Below are positions 1 through 10,470 of a stretch of DNA of 64,000 nt, piece after piece (positions within the stretch are counted from its first letter, which is position 1; each line of letters starts with the position of its first letter). The DNA is taken from NCBI GenBank assembly GCA_030512335.1, contig JAULSU010000002.1, forward strand, positions 4,774,001 to 4,838,000. Direction: 5' to 3'. A model generated the notes under the pieces. That model ran no database searches. It was not told the origin of the DNA and worked only from the letters and a program-made list of their open reading frames with translations. The stretch comes from Immersiella caudata. Taxonomy: Eukaryota; Ascomycota; Sordariomycetes; Sordariales; Lasiosphaeriaceae. The translations under genes and the position numbers were made by a program.

Positions 1-646
1 CTTGGTCAACATCTCTGCAGAGCTCGTCAGCCTGGGCGCCTCGATCGACGAGGAGAGGCTGCTATTGTGGCACGGCACACCCCTGGATTCGCTGCTTGGC
101 ATCTTAGATCTGGGGCTCCAGATTCGTCGGAAGGGAGCTAGCTGGACGGGGACGATGTTTGGCAATGGGATTTACTTTGCCGATGCGTCCAGCAAGTCTG
201 CCGCATTTTGCAAGCACCAGGCGTGGAATGGGGAGGCAGTCCTGCTTTTGTGCGAAGTCGACGTTGGGCAGCAGCGAATTCGAAGTCCATGTGCAATGCA
301 AAGAGGGCACGAGCAGATTGGAGCTTCTTTTGGTCAATATCGATGTATTGAGGGACTTGGAAGGATCGGACCGGCAAAGTGGAAAGATGTCAGCTGGGAG
401 ATGGCTGGCGAGCCGAATAGTTCTGCGGGTGTGGTAAGGATGGTACGTGGACCGCCACCCTTCCTTCCCTATTAATTGTTTCTTGACTCAAACTTGTAGC
501 TAACCTCAACGCAGCCCGATGTATCGGTTCCATATACCAATACGTACTCCGGGGGGGTCTTAGGGTTTAATGAGTATGTTGTATACGACCCTTCACAGGT
601 ACTGATACGATATGTACTTCGCGTAAAGATCGAAGGCCAGAAGTAG
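1..646 (+). CDS. PARP catalytic domain protein, 3' part only
   Basis: The window opens inside this gene. Two exons are visible: 1-442, and 515-646 ending in TAG. The intron has donor GTACGT and acceptor CAG; an alternative in-phase donor lies at 434. The ADP-ribosyltransferase H-Y-E triad is complete: His in LLWHGT, Tyr in NGIYFAD, and Glu in FNEYVVYD, which is encoded by the second exon. This fold transfers ADP-ribose from NAD+ to protein targets, usually in DNA-damage signalling in the nucleus. Fungal PARPs normally carry WGR, BRCT or ubiquitin-conjugating domains upstream, which lie outside the window, so the subtype cannot be told. The glycine-rich substrate loop and the C-terminal strand (VLIRYVLRVKI) look intact, so I expect an active enzyme. 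Confidence 0.88.
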
Positions 647-1447
647 GAAATTATATGTCAGATAAAAAGCGATTACCACTTGTCAGCGCAGTTGAGCGTT
701 CCGTCCTATAGTGCAGTGGCGATACGCGACAATGAAGTGAACTTTAAAGGTACATGTTCTACAACGAGGAAAGCAGTGATGTCGCTATAATAGTAGTGTT
801 ACTTAGTAGAACCCTACGGTTACGACTGATGCTTGTCGACTGGGTCGACAGGGTCTTGGAGGGTCTGATCAGGAGTCTAGGATGTGTTCTGAATTCCGAA
901 TCGGGGAATGCCAGGTAGGAGGGGCAGACGTAAAAGAACATTCTCTTAGACAAGGAGATAATACTTGCATTCATCAGTCATATATTACTATACTGCACAT
1001 TAATATGATATTGGTCTATAATTAAAAGAAGATATAACCCAAGTACGGAGCACGGGGCTAAAAGAAAACACCTACCTAGCTCGCCAAGCATTTGACGTTC
1101 AGTATGTTCAGAAATCACGAGGAGGACATCGAGCGAGATTAAATCCATGGTGATAAGTCTTGCGCGTATCCAGATTGGATGCTCGGCGATGGCGGAGCAG
1201 CCTGCCGTCGAAACTGCACGCCCCGTGTTGTGGAGTTGACGCGACCTCAAATCTGTTTCTGGGACGACCCCTAGTCCCTCCCTAAAATGGAAGTGGGGTG
1301 GCCGCCTCTTCAATTAGGCAGCCATGCAGGAAGCCGTCGCAGCGCCGCCGTCACGCCAAAGCCAGATGGATCTTCCAACCAACAATCTTTCCCCCACCTG
1401 TACCCCACGTTTTTGAAGTCAATCCACCACGACCAAAATCGGGGAGA
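647..1447. other. intergenic, no gene seen
   Basis: This stretch lies between the PARP stop and the preferred HET start. It is moderately AT-rich, and both strands show only short ORFs without recognisable motifs. It should hold the PARP 3' end and the promoter of the HET gene. Confidence 0.5.
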
Positions 1448-3430
1448 ATGTACTCATACAAACCCCTCGCCTCCCGGACCTCGATCCGACTCCTCTGCCT
1501 AGCCCCATCGCCGGACCGCGACGCAGTCCTGAAAGGCTCTCTAATTGAAGCCGACGTCGATCATCTGAATCGCGACCTCATCGAGACATACACTGCCCTT
1601 TCCTACGTCTGGGGAGACCCCGCACGGACCGGAGAGATCTTGCTCGATCGTGACGAACAGCGTCTCGGCATCACCGCATCCCTCCAAAATGCGTTGCGCG
1701 ATATACGCGATGAAACGCGCGAGCTTCGAGTTTGGGCAGACGCCATTTGCATCAACCAAGACTTTACAAACGAGCGCAACAGCCAAGTTTCGATGATGGG
1801 CCGCATCTACTCCGTTGCTACGCACACCATCATTTACCTCGGGGCTCCGGCCGAGCCCATTCCCAAGGAAGTCGGTCTGGACCACGTTGAGGCTTTGCGC
1901 AGCGAATGGTTCAGGCGCATATGGGTTTTCCAGGAACTGGTTCTCTCCCGGGATCCGTGGCTTCAGCTGGGGCAGACCCGTGAACGATGGAGCGAGGTTG
2001 TCCAGGGTGTCTCGACTTGGGAGGAAGTTAGGCAAAGCTATGGGGATACCAGTCCCGATATCCACGACCCGATATTTCGGACGTTTCAGATCATGAAGGA
2101 TATGGACCAAACCAGGAGGACGAATCACCAATCACGATCGCTTCTTCAGCTCCTCCAGGTCCGTAGGGGCATGGGCGCCCAGGATCCCCGGGACATCATC
2201 TTTGCACACCTTGGTATAGCTTCGCGGCCAGAGAACCACTCGCCAGACTATCCCACGGTTGATTACAGCAAGTCAGTCTTGGAGGTGTATCTCTCCATGG
2301 CCCAGTACATCCTTGGATGGCGTTCCTTTCCTGTGGCTACAGATACAATGTCTGCGTTGTTTGAGAACGTGGGAGATGTCAGCCCCACAGAGCTGTCCCC
2401 ATACATCCCCTCATGGGTCCCGGACTGGCGGCGTCCACTAATCGCACCCTTGTCCAGGAAAGAGGGTAGGTCAACCAAACTCAGGTTCGGCTCCAATATC
2501 CATTATCCTCGGATGGTGACGACAGAATCGTCAGCCCTCCTGGCCACGGCAGGTTACATCGTGGACACGGTCAAGTTCCTAGGGCCAGTGGCTCCAGAAG
2601 CCTCGCTGATTCGTCCCGACCAGCACGAAGACTACCGCAAGGACCTGAGCGGAGTGATTGAATTCATGCATGGGCCAACGGGCTACAGCGACACGATATT
2701 CAAGCCCCTGGAGTCACTGATGCAGGTGGACTTCGGTTTTTATCTTCCCGACTCTACAACCTTTACCGCCTTTTTAAAACAGTGTCAAGAATGGCTGGAC
2801 TCCCTTCCCAATGCCAAATCCAGACACTACCTCACCAGCAGCGATGCAGGTCTGGACGGTCGTAGACTTGTTCAGACGACGTCGGGCTTCTTTGGCGCCG
2901 TGCCGCCAGCGGCGCAGGAGGGCGATCTCTGTGTCTGCATGGCCCCTCTCTCTGAGCCGTTGATCTTGCGACCTCTGCCGGCTGATGCAGCGCCCGACTT
3001 CGACCCCCAGGATGAAATCGGTCGCTGGGCGAGCGATCTCTTCCTTGCTGTGACACCAGGCCACCGTTCTAGGGATGCACTTGGATCGTGGCCAACAGCC
3101 GAGGCTACTCCCATATGGCCTTCAGTCCGTGATGTCGAAGACGTTCAAGTGCACTTCCCTGCCCTTTTTGGAACATCCAACAGCCCGGAGCCCGATGGTC
3201 TCATTCCTCACGTTGGAGGCCAGGTCGGCATGTCCACCGGGCTGGGTTTTGGACCTATCAGTCCGAAGAAGCGACGGAAACGTCAAGTCGAAAATGCCGA
3301 CATCCTCCATTGCAAGTTGGTGGGGAAATGCCGCCTATATGGTTTCGTGCCTTGGGCTGCCCAAGGTTCCAGCTCCTTTCTCCTGCGAGGGATGGAAGAT
3401 TGTCCCTCGAGGGTTTTCGTGCTGCACTAA
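1448..3430 (+). CDS. HET-domain (heterokaryon incompatibility) protein
   Basis: This single-exon gene encodes about 660 residues. The frame is open from 1298, but I chose the ATG at 1448 because it gives the usual HET opening (MYSYKPL..IRLLCLAPS). The HET domain follows at about residues 35-190, with YTALSYVWGD, the diagnostic WADAICINQ, a MMGRIYSVA segment and WVFQELVLS. The C-terminal half has the family's late motifs (GDLCVCMAP followed by LILRP, then LVGKCRLYGFV). HET proteins act in vegetative incompatibility and can trigger cell death when their partner gene product is non-self. No partner is evident from sequence. Nothing looks broken. The downstream neighbour at 3.9-5.2 kb is a decayed HET gene of another subtype on the opposite strand. 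Confidence 0.9.
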   Translation: MYSYKPLASRTSIRLLCLAPSPDRDAVLKGSLIEADVDHLNRDLIETYTALSYVWGDPARTGEILLDRDEQRLGITASLQNALRDIRDETRELRVWADAICINQDFTNERNSQVSMMGRIYSVATHTIIYLGAPAEPIPKEVGLDHVEALRSEWFRRIWVFQELVLSRDPWLQLGQTRERWSEVVQGVSTWEEVRQSYGDTSPDIHDPIFRTFQIMKDMDQTRRTNHQSRSLLQLLQVRRGMGAQDPRDIIFAHLGIASRPENHSPDYPTVDYSKSVLEVYLSMAQYILGWRSFPVATDTMSALFENVGDVSPTELSPYIPSWVPDWRRPLIAPLSRKEGRSTKLRFGSNIHYPRMVTTESSALLATAGYIVDTVKFLGPVAPEASLIRPDQHEDYRKDLSGVIEFMHGPTGYSDTIFKPLESLMQVDFGFYLPDSTTFTAFLKQCQEWLDSLPNAKSRHYLTSSDAGLDGRRLVQTTSGFFGAVPPAAQEGDLCVCMAPLSEPLILRPLPADAAPDFDPQDEIGRWASDLFLAVTPGHRSRDALGSWPTAEATPIWPSVRDVEDVQVHFPALFGTSNSPEPDGLIPHVGGQVGMSTGLGFGPISPKKRRKRQVENADILHCKLVGKCRLYGFVPWAAQGSSSFLLRGMEDCPSRVFVLH

Positions 3431-3877
3431 GCGCCGGGGCACTCAATGGAAACCATCCCCGATCTCGGACTCAAACTTCCCCGCACTCTGGTCTCTCTGG
3501 TCTGCTTTGCCGGCACTTGAGACTCTCGTGTAGCAAAAGCGATGTCAGTTACCCTCTGCCATTTTCCTTCATTCGAATCTAGATAGCGCTACTTCTGATC
3601 GACTCGCCACCTGCGGAGATGAGACGCTGCGCAGCGAAGAGTAAACAAAGCCCCCCCTTTTCGCAACTCCGTTTCCGCCTACAGTCCGTGAAACAATGAG
3701 CTGGGGGCGCCCTCGCGCTTCCTTCAACGCTTAGCTGCAAAATGTCAACTGTTCTCAAAAATCTCCTCGGACCAAACTGTGCAGGCAGCCTGCATTTCGT
3801 CTCAGGTAACACAACATTCCCATCCATTGGCTTGGCGATGGCATGGTCTGTGATGAGAACAAAGATCCATCCATACA
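3431..3877. other. intergenic between convergent HET genes
   Basis: This is the tail-to-tail gap between an intact HET gene and the broken minus-strand one. A 99-residue minus ORF (3579-3878) abuts the stop of the latter but has no recognisable motif. Confidence 0.4.
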
Positions 3878-5209
3878 CTAGTTGGAATACCTATCCCTGA
3901 TGGTCCATGGCATCATTTCGGAGTTCGCGGGCATCGACGGGAAGGTTCCCCTTGAGGCAGTGACTCGAACAAGCGGTAGACCCGAAGAGGGCTTCTGGCG
4001 GACAGAGACGGTTTCGTAGAACCCTAGATCATCCAGGTCGACGCCCGCGACAGCCGGAGGCCGTTGAAAGGTTCGCGTGCCAACAAACACGCGTATGAAT
4101 TGGTCGCCCTGGCCCCATAGGCGACGCAGGTAAAAGACGGGTGAGACACGATTGTCATCGACAATCTTTTCACAGCTCAGCGTGACGGCGTAATCGGCGC
4201 CCTCTAGTTCGTGGCACGCGCGGAGGTGCAGGTCGACGCGGAGCCCTTTGTTGGTAACGGCGGATGGCGATCTCATGAAGTTGAGTGGCATGGCGTAGTT
4301 GATGTCCCCGGCGTCGGCAAACTGGTCCGGTGACTGAGCCAGCAGACCCCACAGCCGGTTCGTTATCGCTGATGACAGCGAGACTTGGCCGCCATGGTTA
4401 TCGCCATCGCCCTGATCACTGCTCTGCCGGGCTAAGAGGGATTGGTCGTACCTGAGAAGAATGGCCTCCTGCAACCGAATGAAGGTGTTCTCCCCTTGCC
4501 CGTAGAGCAGAGGAATGTTGACATCGAAGGTACCCAAGAGGCAGTATGCGATATCCTCGACCCTAGTCGTCTTTCGGAATGCTGCCCAGCGCATGCGGGA
4601 TGCGATACTGATCTCGAAGGGCGACAAAGCGCCAGACAAGACCTCGGCGTGGATTCCGGTGATGGCGTTCAACAGGCCAGTGAAGTCATTGCTCTGCTGC
4701 TTGGTGCCGAGGAAGCTCCAGTCGCGGGCAAAAAAAAAAATAAAAAAATTGAACGTCTTGGGCGGCAATGAGCTCTTGAAGGGTCCACCCGCGGGTGAAA
4801 CGTTCGCTGAGACGGAAACTTGAGCCCTCTTGGAAGAGATCCTCGGTTCCGGCGGGCGTCACGTCGCTCACCTAAGCGCAACAGATCTCGGCCTTGTTGC
4901 ACCAGTGGTACATGGAGTTGATGGCTTCCGACAGCTCTGCGCTACTGGTCTTGTCGATGCAACACGTGTCGATCCAAATGTGTTCGATCCCTTCTCGATG
5001 GGCGATGGCGGCTGACTTCCTGATTTTGTCGAATTTGGGGAGCGACGCGACGTGTTCAGCAGACCCTCCTTGTGCTGGCGGCTCAGCTCCTGCACATCCT
5101 GCAAAGTGACCTCCTCGTCGCCCTATGTGTGCGACAGGATGGCGTATGACGGTACCTGTTCGCCGTGCACTTCAATTAGCCGGATCTTGGCGGTGTGGAG
5201 GAGCCGCAT
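3878..5209 (-). pseudogene. Broken HET gene (HET-E/NLR-type HET domain)
   Basis: Reading the minus strand from the ATG at 5209 gives MRLLHTAKIRLIEV and then AILSHT, where the invariant Trp of SHTWGDEEV is TAG (5123-5125). The frame shifts between about 5090 and 5030. It resumes as KIRKSAAIAHREGI and WIDTCCIDKTSSAELSEAI, meets a second TAG (4872-4874) in the CYAYLSDV position, and then reads RFTRGWTLQELIA. A near-homopolymer T tract (4731-4748 on the plus strand) shifts the frame again just before RDWSFLGTK. The last 296 codons remain open (VEDIAYCLLGTFDVNIPLLYG). The order of segments matches the HET domain plus linker of HET-E-like proteins. Since at least four lesions are needed to explain it, I call a pseudogene rather than an intron-rich gene. 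Confidence 0.85.
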
Positions 5210-6198
5210 GGCCGGGGTGGTTCATGTCGGACGACATGTCGTCCCCGCAAGCGCTGCCCACTTCGCGAAAAATTGCATCATGCTCGGAGACTGGTGGCGG
5301 GACGCGCATGTCATGTGATGTGCAGCGAGTTGATGGCCAGTACCAGTCATGGAAGCCCCAGGAGGGAAAACTCAGTTACAACTCGGCCACAACTTCAGTC
5401 TGGCAAGCCGTGTGAGATTGTCGATGTTTTTGCACCTAAAAGTTCCCTGTCTGTTCAGAAGGGTCCAGAACCAGTAGCTATAAGGACAAAAAATCGCACC
5501 TTCTGAACAACAACGAAGACCAGAAGCTGTCATTATTGGGAGAGCGAAAACGTGTTTCTGGACCTCGTCGTTCACTTTCTCTTTGTGGCAGGTTGCTGAC
5601 TCAGTGGAACTTAAGTCACGTGCCTAAAACGGTAGGCCTCGTTCCCACGAAGTTTCTTGTTATACCGTTTCCCAACCATATGGTGGTGTGATTCTAACAT
5701 CGCCCTTGTGACCTTTGTTCCCATAACGCGTTACGAATTCTCTTAGTCAACCAAACGCGTTTGCGGCCCTCCTCCCAGCAGTGGCTGAGATGGGGCATGC
5801 GGGGTAAAGGGACAGCCCACTTTTCTACTGCGCCCCCTGATGCGGTTTCCGCTGCGACCCAGAAACTCCTGTTCCGCCAAGACTTTTTGGCGCTAGTGAG
5901 CGTGCACCACCACAATTTTGAGCGAAGGTTCGAGCCGTGGCCCACATCTCTGCTGACTCATTTGGATGGCGGGGCAAGCGCAGCGAAAGGCTTTCGGCCG
6001 CAGAAACTTCATAATAACAGGCGTCTTTTACACCACCCTTCCAGGCCACGGTTGCAACCCCTAAGCACAACCTCGGTTGAAGAATCCACATCTCGCAGCT
6101 TGACACCTCGGCGATCCATTACAGCCTGCAGACACTCTCTAGAGCGCATCGCACTCGAAACATTGAACCGTCACCCGCGCATCACATTACACGTCGCC
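5210..6198. other. intergenic, divergent promoter region
   Basis: The stretch separates the start of the broken minus HET gene and the start of the plus HET gene. The frame is open upstream of 6199 back to 5761 but carries no HET-like sequence, so I treat it as 5' leader and promoter. Confidence 0.4.
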
Positions 6199-8627
6199 AT
6201 GTGGCTCATCAATTGTCAGACCTTCGCGCTCGAGTTCTTCCACGACCCCTGCAAAGTCAAATACGCGATTCTGTCGCACACCTGGGGAGACGGCGAAGTC
6301 ACCTTCAAAGACATGGCGGATCTGAAGAAGGCCCAATCTCTCAAGGGATTCGACAAGATAAGAGGCACCTGCGCGACCGCAATAGCAGACGGATTTCAGT
6401 ACGCTTGGGTCGATACTTGCTGCATCGACAAGTCCAGCAGCGCCGAGCTTTCCGAGGCCATCAACTCCATGTTCTCATGGTACCGGCTCTCCCAAGTTTG
6501 CTACGTCTATCTCTCCGATGTGAGCTGCAAGCCCATCAACATCGAAGACGAGGTTGGCCGGCTATTCACCCGCGAGGATTTCTGCAAGAGTCGCTGGTTC
6601 ACTCGTGGGTGGACGCTTCAAGAGCTCATTGCACCCACCGACGTGCGGCTTTACGACACGAAGTGGAATATACTCGCCATCCTCCAAGACGATAAACAAG
6701 CTGTCAACGCTATAGTGCGTAGGACAGGCATTCCGGAGGCCATATTGGTTTGGGGGCATCGACTATGTTTTACATGCCGTGGCGATAAGATTAAAGGCAT
6801 GTGTGGGTCTTGCCGACGAAGTAGAGAGTCACTCGCCCTCCTGGAGAACTACACCGTTGCCGAGCGGATGTCCTGGGCAGCAACGCGAGACACCACACGT
6901 CCAGAAGACCGCGCTTACTCTCTTTTGGGAATCTTTGGTGTCAATATGCCCCTCTTATACGGCGAGGGCCATCGTTCGTTTGCAAGGCTACAGGAAGAGA
7001 TCATCAAATTGTCGGACGACCAATCTATCTTGGCACACCGATCGGGGGGGAAGCTTTTCGCCGATTCTCCTGACTCTTTCTACAACCCTATGGAGCCAGG
7101 TTTCGGAATAAATTCTCCCTTCGTCAAACTGAATGAGAGTACTTGCTGGCTGTCAAGCGAACGCAATGCCGTCGAGATGAGAAGTAATGGTAAGAGCGTT
7201 GAGATGTCCATGCTGTTGTGCCGACTTCAGAATGATGACGCCCGCCTTGATTCCCATTTATTACATGTTGGCATTCTTGCCTGCACTTTCAAAGGCGATG
7301 GGCTCTCTCGACCTGCTGTCTTGCTCAAGCAGTCAAGCACCAATCCTGAGACTTTTTGTCGTCATGGTGTTGGGCACCTTTTGAAGATCACTGCCCTCTC
7401 CCCGAGAAAGAGCGTCAAAGATAGCATCACGTCAGAGGGCCAAGGTACGTTAATCTAACAGTTGCTTTCTTATTAGCTCTGTATATAGCCTCTACCACTC
7501 CAGTCAGACACGCCAGCTGACCTCCAATACTCTCACAACAGGAGTATACCCTGGGTACATCTCAGGCTGGATAGGCTCTTACTACTACGACCTCGAAGAT
7601 GTTTACTTTGAAGAGAACCAGCGTCTGCTACCGTGGACCCATAACTTTTCAACGGTTGAAGACAGAGCCGAACACACCCCGCCATTGAAAATAACAGTTC
7701 AATATCAGGGGGATTCCACTGAAGGTCCCGCATTCCTCTCTGCGCATCCCGATCCGCCAGTGCAGCTGGGCTGGCGCCTAGTAAAGTCACGACAAACCTT
7801 CCGCGTCACCGACGATAACACAACAATTCCTTTTAATGACAGTTTCCCTCTCCCTTTCCCCGATGGAGAGCACTGCGGTTGCTACTATGTGCCCCCAATC
7901 CTTGTGGACTCAACGCAAATCAGGCAGGGGGACAAACGCTTCAAAATTGTCTCCTTCGACAGCCGCGGGGCTGAGAAACCGTCTTCCATGCTTCTGTTCA
8001 TCGTCTGGGGCTGGAGAGGCTTGGAGCGTCTGGACTCGTGCCTGAATCCACTCTGGTGTCGCATCCTTCCAGCTAAGGATGTAATGTCGAATACAAACTT
8101 TGAGCGGCTCGGGTGGGGTCTCGAGGACCTTCAGCGCCGGGCATACGAGCATGTATCACGGATAATCGAAGAACTATGCCTGAGTGCTGACGGCAAAGAC
8201 ACCGTACAACTCGATTTAGGCGCGGAGGGCTACGAACGACGCCGGACGGTTCAAGTGAGTATCTGGGAGACGACTGTCATGGAGCTGTCAATGGCACAGC
8301 TAGATATTGATATAGGCGAGCCATGAGTATGGTACCAAAGTCAACATGGGAAGCTGCCGGGATGTGACGCACGAACTGATGGACCCCGATAATGATGCGG
8401 GGAAAAGGAAGGCCCGAGTTGAAGAGGGAGAAGGGCAGGGTAGTGGTCTGGACGCTGAAGCTATGCTGGTCCCCGAGGGGAGGAAGTTTGATGTGTTGAT
8501 GAAGCGAATCCCCAAACACAGGGTGATGCTTGCAAAATTGTTGCAGGATCCGCCCCAGACAGAGGAAGAGTTGGAGGCGATGGAGAAGAGGATGGAGGAG
8601 GGGCTTGCGGATGTGAAGTTGGGGTAG
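6199..8627 (+). CDS. HET-domain protein, HET-E-like subtype
   Basis: Three exons, 6199-7444, 7542-8254 and 8316-8627, encode about 756 residues. The first intron is secure: GTACGT to ACAG, and the frame joins into GVYPGYISGWIG. The second (GTGAGT to TATAG, 61 nt) is likely; without it the ORF ends at 8326. I chose the ATG at 6199 because it starts the usual MWLINCQT..EFF opening. The domain shows YAILSHTWGDGEVTF, WVDTCCIDKSSSAELSEAI, CYVYLSDV, RGWTLQELIAP and MSWAATRDTTRPEDRAYSLL, ending in NMPLLYGEG. A short Cys-containing insertion (CFTCRGDKIKGMCGSC) interrupts the linker near residue 195 and could bind a metal; I do not know it from relatives. The C-terminal exon is charged and helical. 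The role is presumably cell-death signalling in incompatibility. Confidence 0.85.
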
Positions 8628-9109
8628 TGGTGCATGGACAGTATGAACTCGCGACTTTGGTGACTCGCTCCAACCACCAGTCTCAGCCCTCAGCGGCTGC
8701 CTGCAGCAACTCCCCACCGCCTCGACCATCATCGTCGTCGGGTCCATGTGATACCTTGGAGACCCACCCAGACAGTAATAACGATTGGGAGTTCCAAAAT
8801 CACATTGCTGCATGAAAGGTTTCGAGCAAAGCGACCCAGGCTTCCTGCCAATCGGTGAGGACGAGCCCCGGCCCGAGTATGCAGCGAAATGCAGCGAGAT
8901 TCTGGAGTTGGCCAATCGGCGCCCATGCCAACAGAGCCCGAAGTTTCTGGCTCTCCTTGATGGCGAAGGGCCGACTCTTTTGTGAAGGGGAAGCTCAATA
9001 TAAAACCTCGAACTTCGCCTCAATTTTGGTGATATCCATCGGCTCGAGTTCTCTCTCAACAGCCCCCCAACTCCTCCACCAGAGATACATTCTTCTCCCA
9101 ACTACAACC
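8628..9109. other. promoter region of the Clr5-domain gene
   Basis: No supported gene. A long minus-strand ORF across it (8277-9101) has no motifs and overlaps the 3' exon of the HET gene, so I read it as a shadow. Confidence 0.4.
8999..9005 (+). promoter_or_regulatory. TATA-like box before the Clr5-domain gene
   Basis: TATAAAA lies 105 bases before the ATG at 9110, followed by a C/T- and CA-rich leader, as is usual for strongly initiated mould promoters. Confidence 0.45.
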
Positions 9110-10216
9110 ATGTCGTCAACGCCGACTATCGCCGACTGGGAGACCCACCGGGAGACCATCCACCAACTCTACATCGAGCAAGACATGTGTCGTAAAGACC
9201 TTATGACATACATGAAAGAAACACATGGATTCATCGCGACGTGAGTGGCATCCCCTCGGAATGGTCCAACCGTGCCCGCAAAGCACTGTTCCTGACCGCA
9301 CGCAGCAAGCGCCAGTACGAGACCAAGTTCAAGCAGTGGAAGATGACCAAGAACCTCGCCCAGAAGGACTGGCAACAGGTCATTAACTACTTGAATGAGC
9401 GCCGTCAGCATGGCAAGGAGAACAGCGTTGTTTCGCTGCAAGATCGCCGCATTCCCAACACCAAGGTCCAGAAGGCAGTGCAGAGGTATTCGACTCTGAC
9501 ATTGCATGACCGGTTTGACGGGCCTTGTAAGTCTGGTAGCGCGAGTTCCGGGGTTAGTGGTCTTGCAAGCAACGTCTCGTGCTGACGAGGGTCCTCTCAT
9601 CTTAGCTCTCGAAGCCGTGACCCTTCCATCGATGCCCCTTGGGATTACGATCCGCACGCCATCCCCTGCGCCGTCCCCCGCCCCATCTCCCGCGTCATTG
9701 CGGGATAACCCTTTCGCAATATACGCGCAGTCATCCGATTTAGAACTGACAAGAGCGCAGCTTTCGGCGTGCCATAGACTTATGTCCGGGATTGCAGCTG
9801 AGGTGAGCCAGGAAGAAGCACGGATGTACTTGGAATCGATGATGAACCAGGCCAAGGTGTCACCGGACCTTACCCTGGCTTATGAAGTCTTCGGTGACTC
9901 GGAAACCTCGCTCGAGGAGCTCATGCCTGCATTCGAGAAACTTATTTCCTCTGGCGAAGAGGAATTCGATGCCGACGACGCCAGGACAATTCATGCCAAG
10001 GTCACCTTCGCTGGGTTTCTTTTGTTAGCGGTACATTTGCATCTGAGTCTTGGATATCAACATGCGGTTGACTTCCATTTCGTCCAGTCTTGGTCTGACC
10101 GCGCGTTTAAGATACTGCGTCAGGTTTTAAGCCCTTCTTTGCGCGAGGAATGGGTGTGGCGCCTCTTACTAAGCCCGATTTGTCGTACGAAGATTCCCGA
10201 CTGTAACGCGCTTTAA
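9110..10216 (+). CDS. Clr5-domain protein
   Basis: Exons 9110-9240, 9306-9526 and 9606-10216 encode 320 residues. The N-terminus has the Clr5 signature: WETHRETIHQLYIEQ, LMTYMKETHGFIAT and, across intron 1, KRQYETKFKQWKMTKN. Both introns have strong donors (GTGAGT, GTAAGT) and in-phase acceptors. Clr5 was named from a fission-yeast silencing factor. In moulds the domain sits at the N-terminus of many proteins of unknown, probably nuclear, function. A short SPAPSPAPSPA linker (from near residue 130) precedes a helical C-terminal half. The same frame continues to read as protein for about 250 bases past the TAA, interrupted only by that stop and one TAG, so the gene may be truncated relative to its ancestor. 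Confidence 0.82.
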
Positions 10217-10470
10217 GATGATGACTGCTGGGTCAAAACCGTGGTAGAAAGCTACGGGAAGTCGCCCAATCTGTTCCAAGCCGTTACTTAGTCGATAAAG
10301 CTTTGCTTCGGGACATCTAAAGCGATTTTATATCACATCGTGATAAAAGCTCTCTACCAGGCGGTCCGCTACGGCAGCTATGTTGAGGTTAACGGCGCCA
10401 CTGTTAAGGAGATACAGAAGCAGGGGCTATATCCTACCTGTGTGTTAAAGAACGGGAAGCTGATCTAGGG
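10217..10470 (+). pseudogene. In-frame decayed extension of the Clr5-domain gene
   Basis: Directly after the TAA (10214-10216), the same frame reads DDDCWVKTVVESYGKSPNLF, then QAVT and a TAG (10289-10291). It continues without interruption through ALYQAVRYGSYVEVNGATV to KNGKLI and a TAG (10468-10470). The composition is amphipathic and protein-like. TAG in place of CAG would fit a C-to-T change. Confidence 0.5.

Noticed and set aside
8277..9101. 274-codon minus ORF between HET and Clr5 genes
   Set aside because: No motif, overlaps a probable coding exon, and covers the TATA box and leader of the Clr5 gene.
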